Positions 52,171-62,559 of a stretch of DNA of 64,000 nucleotides are shown here, piece by piece. The stretch covers positions 124,001 through 188,000 of the forward strand of contig JABSTR010000966.1 of NCBI GenBank assembly GCA_013339765.2, read 5' to 3'. Position 1 is the stretch's first letter; each line of letters starts with the position of its first letter. Made by a program: the position numbers and the translations under genes. Source of the stretch: Haemaphysalis longicornis (taxonomy: Eukaryota; Arthropoda; Arachnida; Ixodida; Ixodidae). The notes below the pieces were generated by a model that saw only the letters and a list, made by a program, of their open reading frames with translations, did not search any database and was not told the DNA's origin.

Positions 52171-53305
52171 TACGGATTGAAAACCGGCGTTTTTTTTTTA
52201 TTTGCATCATGCCGTATTCTGTTATCTGTGGCAGGCAGATATCTGTGACAACAAACGCAAAGCTTTCACGTTCCCGTAATTCTGTACATAGGGACAGTTT
52301 CAGGAGGGCGGCGAGGTCAGCGAGAGGTAATAGGTAATACCAGAGTCCTTCAATGCCTTTCTGGTCATGAAACTTCGCCGTCACGCTATGGGAGAGCTTC
52401 GTACGCTGCCCCGCCGCGGCGCTGGTGTTGATCGGAGGGCAGCCGGCGGCGTGGTCAGAGCGCGTTTGGCAGGGAACGGACCACGGAGTAAGATAAAACA
52501 GACGCTCGCCGCCTTATCAGCAGTGCGCTTTCGCTTTACGTGTCCTGGGCCGTTCAAATGGACTTATCATTTTGTGAGTGGCGAAAACATTTGGTGCGAA
52601 CAGGCATGCTGCTACTGCGTTCCTGCCTGCCGGTGCGGCTACAGAGCAGCGGCAGCCGCCCGATGCCCTCTGATCTGCGGTGGCGCCACTCGCGGCAGCC
52701 TTTGTCCCCGTACGAAACTCGGCCGGGAGTTTCAAGAAGCATTGAAGGACTCTGGTAATACTCTGCTGTTGTGTATAGATCTCGGAGCGGAAGCTTGACC
52801 GCTAGGTGGACCCTGGGTGTCTTACTACGATAAGTTCCGTGTTGCCGACTCGTTCGCTCTTATCACGTCGCCGATGGGTGGGTGTCTACCAGTATAGGGG
52901 GCACATCGGTGTCGTCCGGTAGTTGGGCTGCCAGTGCAAGCGAAGTGCGCCTAGTGATCAGCTAGAGTTAACTGCTGCACTGCTATACCGGCTTAACCTA
53001 GGTACTAGGGAAGAAAGCGGGCCATGCATTGACGGATATGTGAGATCAGCAGCAGCATACGAGTCGCGTTTATGTTCCTTCGAGGTATAGTCGAACGACT
53101 ATGCGGGCCATATGCAGGAAGAACAACGTCCACACTTGTGAGCGGGAGCAGGCAACCTCGGGATCGTCCAACGAAGTCGACCTCAGGGGACCTCGAGCCA
53201 TGTGAGGAGGGATTCAACCCAGGTCAGATGCCGCAACTTAGCCACTGATTGAGCCCGAACGTTGAGCTTTGAACGTAAGCCGACAAGTGTGAGGTTGAGC
53301 GAGAC

Positions 53306-53308
<3 letters not shown>
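52171..53308. other. MITE at 52340-52755; otherwise no recognised gene
   Basis: The MITE is annotated separately. The segment 52760-53300 has short frames only, with no known domain. Confidence 0.45.
52340..52755. mobile_element. MITE-like element, 416 bp, TA-flanked
   Basis: The left end CCAGAGTCCTTCAATGC and right end GCATTGAAGGACTCTGG are perfect 17-bp inverted repeats. Similarity extends inward, imperfectly, through TTTC and GAAAC. TA lies on both sides (52338-52339 and 52756-52757). No transposase fragment is recognised. A Tc1/mariner relation is suggested only by the TA. Confidence 0.75.
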
Positions 53309-53348
<40 letters not shown>

Positions 53349-53480
53349 GGAGAGGGGGGGGGAGAGAGAATAAACTTTATTCAGTTTGCCAACTGTGTTG
53401 CTTAGTCGTCGGCCGTGAGCCCTTGGGCTCTGGCAGCGTCCTCAGCCAGCTGCAGACGGCCACCTTGGAGAGGCTCATGA
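53309..53480 (-). pseudogene. LINE 3' end, minus strand, long (CT)n tail
   Basis: The minus strand reads LQLAEDAARAQGLTADD and a stop near 53405, a typical LINE C-terminus. GAATAAAGTTTATT and a 60-bp CT-rich tail (53367-53309) follow. Confidence 0.65.
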
Positions 53481-53656
53481 ATAGATAACTGGTTATTACC
53501 GAGCTCCTGCGAAGATACTACTGCAGAGAAACTGTTGTAGCTGACATATTAAGCCTTACGCAAGGTGGAGAGAGATACGGCCAGCATAAATGAAGGCGGA
53601 GACGTACGCTATCCAACTCTAAAAGCACTTCCCTCCAACTTACGTAAATAAATTTC

Positions 53657-54125
53657 ATGTTCGGGGCTATGTCCCTCCCTTGTCATTGTCGTTGTTCCGC
53701 CGTCCACACCCCCACTGCGCATGCTCGGCTGGTGGTGTCTTACCCTTCTATGGCTCCGGGAGCGACAGTGTTGCCGGTGTCTTCCTGGGCCGGCACGAGA
53801 CGAGCACGCTTCACGCGCCTTCGACGTTTCATCGTCATCGGCGGCGGCGTGCGTCGGCGAGTCTCGGTGCTCCATCACATCCACCCTTCCCTCTACCCCT
53901 CACCTCATTGCCCCGCATGTGGCCAGCGCGCCACACTTGCCCACTCTATGTGGGCATGTCCTTCCAATCCCTTCCCATTAATCACCCATGACGAGCAATG
54001 GGAGGGTGCGCTGGGTAGCTCCGACCCGGGCGTTCAGATCGCCTTGGTGGAACGAGCTGCCATCGCCGCCGCCGACCTCCAACCGGCGGCCACCAAGCTT
54101 CCCTAACCCCGGTCGCTCAATAAAA

Positions 54126-54216
<91 letters not shown>
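53657..54216 (+). pseudogene. LINE 3' end, plus strand, with 90-bp (CT)n tail
   Basis: The frame ending at 54106 has CPACGQRATLAHSMWACPS and SSDPGVQIALVERAAIAAAD, the zinc-binding and terminal helix region after RNase H. TCAATAAAAGTTT and 45 CT units (54127-54216) follow. RNase H and everything upstream are missing or unrecognisable. Confidence 0.7.
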
Positions 54217-54218
<2 letters not shown>

Positions 54219-54441
54219 CGGGCCGTGATTACAAGCAGCCCAGAACCATACGGGGAACGTGCATCGACCTCATCTTCAGCAACTTTAGGGTTCATCCACT
54301 ACACCAGCCCTTGACCTTACATTTCACAGACCATAAGGCGGTCATAATCAAAGCGGAACGCCAACCACAGCTCGACGTCACCTACGTTGAACATGATGAT
54401 GATAATGCTTAAATAAAGACACGCTCATACCACGTACAACG

Positions 54442-54470
<29 letters not shown>
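54217..54470 (+). pseudogene. LINE endonuclease C-terminal fragment with (CT)n tail
   Basis: Begins right after the preceding CT tract. It encodes GTCIDLIFSNFRVHPLHQ and FTDHKAVIIK, the last endonuclease motifs (D-L-F and the S/T-D-H triad). AAATAAAG, a short UTR and (CT)n at 54441-54470 follow. The jump from endonuclease to 3' UTR implies a large internal deletion or an element with unusual coding order. Confidence 0.55.
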
Positions 54471-54472
<2 letters not shown>

Positions 54473-54504
54473 AATGCCTGTCCACTATAACACCCCCCCC
54501 CTCC

Positions 54505-54771
54505 AATAAAATTACACCATTTTCCCGTAGGGGAACCCTGAGTAGTATGCGAAGCAGCCATGGGGTCAACGCAATTTCCCATTTCGTAGTTCCGGTAAGT
54601 GAAAAGTGTGGCAGTTACCATGGAAACCAAAGGGTAAATATAACGGTAGCTACGTACCTCAACCTCACGGAAACGACGAACTGAAAACTAATGGGCACTT
54701 GACTCGACCCCATGCCTGCTTCGCATACTGCTCAGGGTTCCCCTACAGGAAGATGGGGTAATTTTTTTCCT
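54505..54771. repeat. Long hairpin (MITE-like)
   Basis: AGGGGAACCCTGAGTAGTAT and GCGAAGCAGCCATGGGGTC (54529-54568) recur inverted at 54706-54751 with few changes. Weaker complementarity continues inward through ATTTCCCATTTCGTAGTTCC. The loop is about 60-130 bp. No target duplication was defined. Confidence 0.75.
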
Positions 54772-57618
54772 GCTTCTACTACTTGGACTGTGGCCATCTC
54801 CCTCGTCTTAGCAGTGAGTGCCAGTCGCACTACTTGGTTCTCGACGACGTCCAGGGGTGTACGGGAACTATCTCTCTCAATTCGAGGAGACCGGAAGCCG
54901 ACTTACGGCTAATTCACCTATCGAGGACGCATAGACCACGCATAGGACGCATTTACCGCCCACCAGCGGCCGATCCAAAATTTGCTGACAACCTTCGTCA
55001 GAGCCTTGAAATGGCAACCCACAGTTTTCATTCAGATTATGTATACCTTCCCGGTGACTTTAACTTTCCTCAAATAGACTGGCTTACGTTGTCTTCATCA
55101 TGTCAAAACTCAACTAATTTGCTTAACTTTTCGTTAGATTTCAATTTGTTCCAAGTAGTCATTGAACCAACTCGGGAATCTAATACACTCGACCTCATCT
55201 TAACCACTGCACCCGAAACGGTTGATACGATATCTTGCCTGGATGGCTTCTCTGACCACAAATTACTCCAGCTATCACTTCGCATCCCACTAGCTCACGC
55301 CGGCACCGTTACGAAAAAAATTCGCGACTTCAGCAGGGCCAATTACGTTGAAATGAACTCGAATCTAGAACATTTTTTCATGAGAAACTTCTGCCCAATT
55401 TCACTGACCGCACAATCGAAGCAAATTGGGCACTGTACAGGAATTATATGGCTACTTTTATCGATGTTTATGTTCCATTAATCCCTGGTTTAATCGATCA
55501 CTACATAGACTTCGAAACACAAAAAAGCGCTTGTATAGGGCAACAAAACGTGGCTTCAATCCTTCGGCTTTCATAAAATACAAAGAATTACTAAAAACTT
55601 ACGCCAGTGCAGTACGTGACGCAAAAAAAAAGTACTACTCTAGCGACTTGCCCTCACTTCTTCAGCACAATCCTAAAAAGTTTTGGCGGACTATTGCACC
55701 TGAGCAGGATTATCATCACATTACATTACACGATGATAACCAAGCACCAGTGTCTGCTGGCGAGTGTGCAGCTCTGTTTAATAACTTTTTTTCTTCTGTG
55801 TTTACGCGTGAAGACTACTGCAATGTACCATTTGTACCGGAACTGGCCGGTATTGATAACATCAATTCAGAAATACTGCAAAACACTTCATCAATTTCTA
55901 GTCAGATATTAAGCTATTTATTTAATCAATCCTTAGAGTCAGGGAACCTACCGGCCGATTGGAAGGTTGCTAAAGTCATCCCCGTTTTTAAAAGCGGAAA
56001 CAAGCACTCACCAGATAATTATCGTCCAATAACCCTCACATGCATTTGTTGTAAGATGCTTGAACACATCGTTGCGTCGCATGTTTTCAGTCATCTAGAA
56101 AGTAATAACTTTTTCTTCCCCAACCAGCATGAATTCCGGAAATACTTTTCTTGTGACATGCAATTACTAGAATTTACTACCGACTTACACTTTAACATGG
56201 ACGCAAATCAGCAAACCGACTGCATTTTCCTGGACTTCTCAAAAGCCTTCGATCGCGTAGCCCATGTCGACTAATATCAAAATTATCAACCCTTAAACTA
56301 GACTCACTATCTTTAACTTGGATACGTAACTTCCTGTCTCTCCGTCAACAATTTACAGTAGTTAATACTTTTTCCTCCTCCCGTTGCCATGTAACTTCCG
56401 GTGTTCCTCAGGGTAGTGTTCTCGGACCCCTTTTATTTTTGATTTATAATAATGACTCACCACGTAATATATCATCCAGAATGCGTTTATTTGCAGATGA
56501 CTGTATTGTATACCGCGCCATCACTAACGCCGCTGACCACATAGCTCTTCAAAACGACCTTAACGCTATTTCCCATTGGTGTGAAATCTGGCTTATGTCC
56601 CTTAACCTGTCCAAATGCAAGTTTGTATCATTCAGTCACAAGCGTAACCTTCAACCTTTAAATATGTCCTAAACAACTTACCTGTCTCCCAAGCTTCCTC
56701 ATACAAGTATCTGGGCGTGAATCTAACTCACATTCTTTCCTGGTCCCTGCATATAACTACTGTTTGTGCCAAAGCCTCCAGAACCTTGGGATACTTACGT
56801 CGTAATTTAAAACACTGCCCTACGAATGTCCGTAAACTGGCCTATTTAACGTACGTCCGTCCTCAACTTGAGTTCGCTTTATCTGTTTGGTCCCCTTATC
56901 AAAAATACTTAATCTTTATGATCGAAGCAATTCAAAACCGTGCTGCACATTTCATCTCTCACAAATATAGCCGTTATTTTAGTGCAACTCAAATAAAGAT
57001 TGATAACTCTCTCGAACCCTTGGAAACACGTCGCGTTGTTGCCATCGTTCTCTTACTTCACAAATATGTAAACTGCTCTTATCTGCACCCCCCCCCCTTC
57101 CCCTAGAAGCTCCCGTGCGCATGTCTAATAGACTGAACAACCAGCGAAGTTTCAAACGCATTTACGGCCACACCCGAGCATTTAACTTATCAGCACTGCC
57201 CAGAGCCGTAACATTATGGAACGATCTTCCTAACACAATAGTTTCAATCACTGACAATACATTATTCCGCAACCAAGTATACCGGCATTACTTACCATAA
57301 AAATGTAGCTTTGTATATCTGTACATATCTGTATATGTGTACTAACTTTGTACCTAGTGCTCATGTTTTTGGCGGCATTTGTTTGTTTGAGTACCTGTCG
57401 TATTCTACACCTTTGTATTAGACACCATCATTGTAACTACATTATGTTTATTCATGCCCTTCCTCTTTAAGTTATGTTATATTACCACAATGTAATGTTT
57501 TTTACTCTGTTGCTTCTGTTATATTTTGTGTTTTTGCTTTTCTCGCCCTCCTTACTCAATGTTCCTACGGGAACCTGTAAGGTAACGTGAATAAATAAAT
57601 AAATAAATAAATAAATAG
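54772..57618 (+). mobile_element. Jockey/CR1-like LINE, 5'-truncated, (AATA)n tail
   Basis: Coding part to 57300, 3' UTR of about 290 bp, then ATAA units at 57589-57618. It begins within the endonuclease, directly after the hairpin at 54505-54771. Confidence 0.8.
54783..57300 (+). pseudogene. Jockey/CR1-like LINE ORF2, frameshifted
   Basis: Endonuclease end: IYRPPAADPKFADNL, YLPGDFNFPQIDW, NTLDLILTTAPE and GFSDHKLLQLSL. The frame changes near 55430, then RT: VAKVIPVFKSGNKHSPDNYR, IFLDFSKAFDRVAH (stop 56272-56274), GVPQGSVLGPLLF and FADDCIVYRA. The C-terminus runs LGYLRRNLKHCPTNVRKLAY, LEFALSVWSPYQK and NLSALPRAVTLWNDLPN, with stop 57298-57300. The RT end without RNase H separates it from the I-like LINEs. 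At least four frame breaks. Confidence 0.85.
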
Positions 57619-57629
57619 ACACTTAATCA

Positions 57630-57886
57630 AAAGATGGAAAAACACAAGAAGAACGCCTGACTTAGAATAAGGATACCTAACATTATGAGGCTAGCAGAGG
57701 ACCTCGCGAACAAACTACAACGTGACCTACGGCAAAATATCTGCGAAGAAATGAAGCGAAGCCTTAGTCTCCGCAAGACATGGAACCTCCTGAAGTACCT
57801 CATTGATCCCAACTCAAGCCGGGCGGTCATAGATCGGAATATGGCGAGAATTTTAAACGTGATAGCATGCGCAATGGCAATGTGAA
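57630..57886 (+). pseudogene. LINE linker fragment between endonuclease and RT
   Basis: Encodes MRLAEDLANKLQRDLRQNI, SLSLRKTWNLLKYLIDPN and RNMARILN. This matches the helical linker (STRKTWHLLRHLLDP-type) before RT motif 1 in RNase H-bearing LINEs. Both flanking domains are absent. Confidence 0.55.
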
Positions 57887-60122
57887 TCGGCGGAGCGCGC
57901 AGCATTCAATACGCACAAGATACAGTTCGAACACAAATGAATTGAGCGAGAAAACCAACGGGATGCTAGCGGTAAAGGGAGTGCATACTTACTTAGTAAT
58001 ACATGTGCTCTTCTTGCTTTTATATCCAGCAGAGGAAGGCCCCTGATCGAGTCGGTGGGCTTCTCGCAAAAAACATATTTTAGCGCTAATTTTGAAAGTA
58101 TAGATTTTACTATGAGAATATACAAATCAACACGCGGATTTGCAAAAAAAAAAATTTAATCACGAGGTAGTTTTTGTGTTCCGTAACTTATAGAATTTGA
58201 TTAAATACCAAACAAATCTTCCCCGCCACCTCAACATCCTTCAAAAAAGTATGTTCATTATTTCAACACCCTTTTTCCCAGAAGGGTGTAAAGCTACAAA
58301 TTAGGGTGTTCGAAACTAAGAAAAAGGGCGTAAAGAAAAATGGTGTAAGGAAAAGGGTCTAAGAAAAGACCGCCTAGTTTCGGTGGTTTTAGCAAAAAAT
58401 ACAAAGAAAAAGAACTGCGGCACCTGTAAAGGGTGCTCCACCGCAAATAGTGTATTATAACATTAAAGTCGGCTTTCGAGCTTGTTAGAGTGTGAGCTCA
58501 AGGGGCGTATGCGCATGCGCACCTCTTACTATACCATTTCAAAGTGTTGTGTACGGGAAGGCCGACCCTAGCCGAGCTCCGTCGCCTCCGACATACGTGT
58601 GGTAGCGTGGTGTGAAGCGAGCGGCCAGCCGCTGTTGCAGCCGTGAAGAAGTCCAGAAGCTGTAGGCTAACGTAACTGTTTACTTCATAGCTAGAGGTGA
58701 GCCGAAGCCAAAGAACAATGCCCCAACGGGCGAGGTCACAGTACAGGACTCGAGCAGAGTGACAGCATTGATTCACTGCTCAAACAGGAATGAAAATACA
58801 GCGCTTGGGCGGGGTCTATTTATACCCAAAGCGCTAACTGTCAAAACATTGTTCCCGCTAGATTGTGCACACGCCACGGACGTCACAGACACACACAACA
58901 CTTTTTCCAGAGTTCGTGAGCAGTCGGTAGTAGCAGCGCACGCTGAGTCCGAGAGAGGGGAGAGAGGAGGACTCCGCTGCGGACGCGGGGCTTCCGTGTC
59001 CTTGGGGCGGGTTGAATGCCTCGTCGGCAACCGCCGAAGTTTGAAACGCGCCGAAAGCGAGGCGTCTGACTCAGGCTTTTCGAGACGTGAAAGCATGAGT
59101 CACCGAAACGGGGGGGAGGGGGGGGGGGGGGGGAGGGTCTGCTTGAAAGGCGCACGCACTGGAGGCTTCGCCGCACAGCCGAGGAATGTTGAAACAAAGC
59201 CCAGCGGCGGGCTGAGTCGTAACAAAATGTACTAGTCTTTTTTGGATTCTAAGAGGCCAAAAAATTGGTGCAGCTTGCAATAGAGGTGCAAGGCTGGAGA
59301 AAGAGCATAGCTGACGGCCCACCTAGCTTGTTTCCCCCTTGTATCCCCTGGCAGGGGGTGAGGGAGGGGGGTGGACACACTGTAACAGCCTTGTAAAATC
59401 CGGTTAAACTTGGCCTCTCCCCTCAGCGGTCATCCTAGCTTAGCAAGAACATTGCAAAGCTTAGCAAACATAGCAAAACTTGGCAGCAACACCGGAAGAA
59501 ACTAGGTCGACCCCCAGCTCCTCTGTTCTTTTTTTGCAACTGAACACCTATTTCATACCGTTTCAACACCCTACAGAAAGCCAAGCGTGTTGCAGTCGGT
59601 AAACACCCTTTTCGCCACACGACTATAGTCTTTTTTTTTTTGTTCAAATTGGTGTTTCACGTGCCAAAGCCACACTAGGGGCATGAGGTGCACCGCATAT
59701 GGAAACGAGCGTTCATTGCATACGAGCAATTATTTTTTTTTGCGTTTGAAAATTTCTTGCGGGTAGAGAGGTATATGAGGGGATGTCTTGTTTTGTACTG
59801 TGTTATTATGCATCCAAGCATGGCCTTATTCAATGAACAGCTGAAGACCTTTTCCACACCCTTTAACACCCTAAGAAAAACCATGGGTGTTGAAGTTAAT
59901 CAGCACCCTTTTTTTCCGCACGAAAAGGGTGTAGAGCTATGAAAAAGGTGTCGAGATTCGGGAAAAAGGGTGTAAAAAAGTTTAGTGTGTATAACGGCCG
60001 GCAGCAAGACCTCTTCGAAGAGCTAACATCGCTCCATTTAAAAACGGCCTGGTGAACTGTTCACCGTCCTTATACTGGCCAAGCGAACACCAAGTTGGAC
60101 GCCGGAACACCAAGTTGGACGC
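57887..60122. other. No recognised gene; AAGGGTGT repeats and a G-run
   Basis: Two 78-bp segments (58264-58339 and 59901-59980) are direct repeats built on CACCCTTTTT and AAAAGGGTGT, with loose extra copies near 59570-59620 and 59850-59880. A run of almost 28 G (59110-59137) lies between. Frames at 58759-59235 are not recognised. Confidence 0.45.
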
Positions 60123-60330
60123 GGACGCACGAGCTGAGGGCCTCACTTAATGAGAGTCGGAAAGGAAGTGCTCACGGGGGCGATTAGATCACCTATGCTA
60201 TTTAATTTGGGCGACTGGTCTCTGGAAATTCTTCTGGTCGGATTCAACCAATATTGGCGAACGACGATAATTCCAGCTGAATGGAAGGAAGCATGGAATT
60301 CTAAGCTAAACAAACAAAACATTCCTAATA
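60123..60330 (+). pseudogene. Possible LINE RT finger fragment
   Basis: The frame from 60150 reads AIRSPMLFNLGDWSLEILL, then FNQYWRTTIIPAEWKEAW, resembling the start of an RT where a GPDGI motif leads to N..W..G.IP.EWK.A. The match is short and lacks the PDG core. The Tigger-like element interrupts it at 60331. Confidence 0.35.
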
Positions 60331-61182
60331 CAGTGTAGTCCACTTATAACAATATCTAAGAGCCAAGGAAATCCCATCGTTATAACCAATCATTGTTATA
60401 TGCGGGTTGCTAAACTAAAAGACGGAGAAGTGCTCAAAACATTTTATCAGCAGGCAAGCAAGGTTGTACTGTTACGTATTTGTGGAAAAGCCCTACGCGG
60501 ACAGCTTTGTTTGCTACACATGAAGCTGGCACACATCTTTTTCAAGAGCATCTATAGGTGCATCACCTAGCTGAGCGAAGGGTCCTTGGTGGAAACGAAT
60601 TTCATGAGAGACTATCATGCGTTGGACCTCCTGCGAAGATGCTGCCCGAATAGGCTCTGCAACGGCGTCGTCAGAGTTGTCACAGCCACCGCTGTCCGCA
60701 GCGCGTATCCGCGCAACGATCGCCTCTTCAGTGAGGCACTCAGACGTTTCCAAAACATCGGCCCTGGCGACTGATCCGCGGAAAAACGGAGGTAACTGAA
60801 GAGGCACCCAGTCAAATTCAAAGCAGCAGGCACGGGGACGGGGCCAAAGCGGCGGCATCGGGAGGGGTGTTTGGAAGGTTAACTGTTCCCCTAGTCCTCT
60901 CGCTTCCTCGTAAGCGGCGCAGTTGACTCGTTTTCTGAGGGGTGGAGGGGATGCGAGGCGCATCGCGGCGCATGCTGTCGGCGTGGCTGGCGTGGAGAGG
61001 CGGCGGCAGCTCGCATTTTCGGTGCTTGCTGTAACCGAATTCAATCGTTATATCCGATATCGCGGCACAAGAAGATGGTTTATTTTCCCATGGAAAGCAT
61101 ACAGAAGTTGACCGTGACATAGCTGTTAATCGTTAATCCGATATATTGTTATAAACGGTATCGTTATAAGTGGACTCGACTG
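60331..61182 (-). mobile_element. Tigger-like internally deleted DNA transposon
   Basis: Ends CAGTGTAGTCCACTTATAAC (left) and, reverse-complemented, CAGTCGAGTCCACTTATAAC (right), each flanked by TA (60329-60330 and 61183-61184). A minus-strand frame (61044-60514) ends with ECLTEEAIVARIRAAD and an acidic stretch, resembling the C-terminus of pogo/Tigger transposases. The DDE domain is missing. Length 852 bp, so it depends on a full-length relative. Confidence 0.78.
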
Positions 61183-61184
61183 TA

Positions 61185-62472
61185 TGAACAAACCGCACAA
61201 TAAAATTGAAACCGTGAGTTCAATGAAAGCACTAGGCGACTGGTTTGATGAAAATATATGTCCACCAAACCAAACGCCTTCTGTTTTCATGACTCCAGGT
61301 CACGTACACTGTCTTGCCAACAAACTTTCCCAAATCGTGGGCACATTTTGTCGCCGTAGGTGCCTCCCTCACAAAATCAAATTACTCGTTTGAAATGCCT
61401 TGTTTTTCAGTTGAATAAGTTACTGCAACCTTGTATGTATACAACACCAGCAACAAACTTAAATTGTCTCTTCCTAATTCATAAAAAAGTAATTTGAATA
61501 ATTTTTTAAAAGCCGTTTGATTTCCCACAGAACAACTTTTCAGTGAGCTCGTGATATTAAATCTTCTACATTTATTTTTTATAGTTTGGAATCACTGTAC
61601 AATAAATAAAAAAAGAATAATCTAAACTATATTTGTAATATAGCTTCTCTGCAGCGTCATAATATCCGCTACAACACACGGATCTCCTGCTTTCTGGCAA
61701 ATACCCTTTTAAAGAACCTACAATGGAGTACAAATGCTAGGCCACAGATTACCAAGCTTGTTGAATTATCTTATCGGTCAAAACGTAAATCCTGGATCCC
61801 AATGAAACCTACTGGCATTTCACCTTCAGAAATGATGTACACTGCGCCTGTGATAGTGTTTTTCCTGTGTATTTCTTGTTATCTTATTTCTCACACTTTT
61901 TTCCTGGTGCTGTCTGGTGACAAAGATGTCAATTTGATTTTATTGCATTGTACTCGGGATTCTTGTTTGTATTGTTCTTTTTTCTTTTTCTTTTAGATGC
62001 GACGCTGAGGAGCATCTCTTGCCGGCGGCCCTGTCCTGCGTGCGTCCGTCGTCCGCGTTCGCACAGCTGCGTCTCTCCTCCGCTCGCCTCCTCTCCTGTC
62101 TCCGATAGTGAACACTCTCTCCCAACATCTTTGGTCGCGCTGCACGCGGCTGCGCACTGTGCGCATGTGCAGTACTCTCTCTCTCCGCGGTCTCATCTCC
62201 TTCGGGCGCGCTGCGCATAGAAGCGGAGTGCCGCGCTCCGGCCGGTCTCTCAGTCGACGGTCGTCCGCGCTTGCGCTTGTGCTTGCTCTCTTGCCGTACC
62301 CGACGAGTGCTTGATGCGACGCCAATGGAACCCCCTTCAGTGTCGCATCACACCAGGGTTCCCGCGAGGGGAGGTGGGCGTATTTTTTTTCTCTCGTCCC
62401 ACTGTCTTCCTGCCCTGTGTGTCTACGGGCTTTTGGGCTGGTCAAGTTGCCTGCGAGCAACGTTTTCCTAAA
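61185..62472. other. No recognised gene
   Basis: A frame at 61184-61393 (SMKALGDWFDENICPPNQTP) and one at 61802-61996 with a hydrophobic segment look protein-like, but I could not place them. CT-rich sequence follows at 62000-62200. Confidence 0.35.
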
Positions 62473-62540
62473 CGCAGTGTCTAGAGTGCCGTCCGATGGC
62501 ACTCTAGCTGATCGTTGCAGGCAAGGCTAGAGTACCGTCC
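62473..62540 (+). repeat. Diverged terminus of the foldback family
   Basis: CGCAGTGTCTAGAGT is identical to the outer 15 bp of the element at 15127. It is followed by GCCGTCCGATGGCACTCTAG and, 35-45 bp later, CTAGAGTACCGTCCGACGAC, again palindrome-like motifs of the array type. The other end was not found before the L1-like LINE. Confidence 0.6.
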
Positions 62541-62559
62541 GACGACATTCGAATATTTA

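Noticed and set aside
52367..52798. 143-residue frame with several cysteines as a zinc-finger gene
   Set aside because: It lies almost entirely inside a MITE and spans its right inverted repeat; the cysteine spacing fits no known finger.
54127..54216. Long Arg-Glu or Leu-Ser repeat proteins in several frames
   Set aside because: They are translations of (CT)n and (GA)n tracts.
58264..58339. Telomere-like repeats
   Set aside because: The motif is AAGGGTGT in short mirrored groups; arthropod telomeres are TTAGG arrays.
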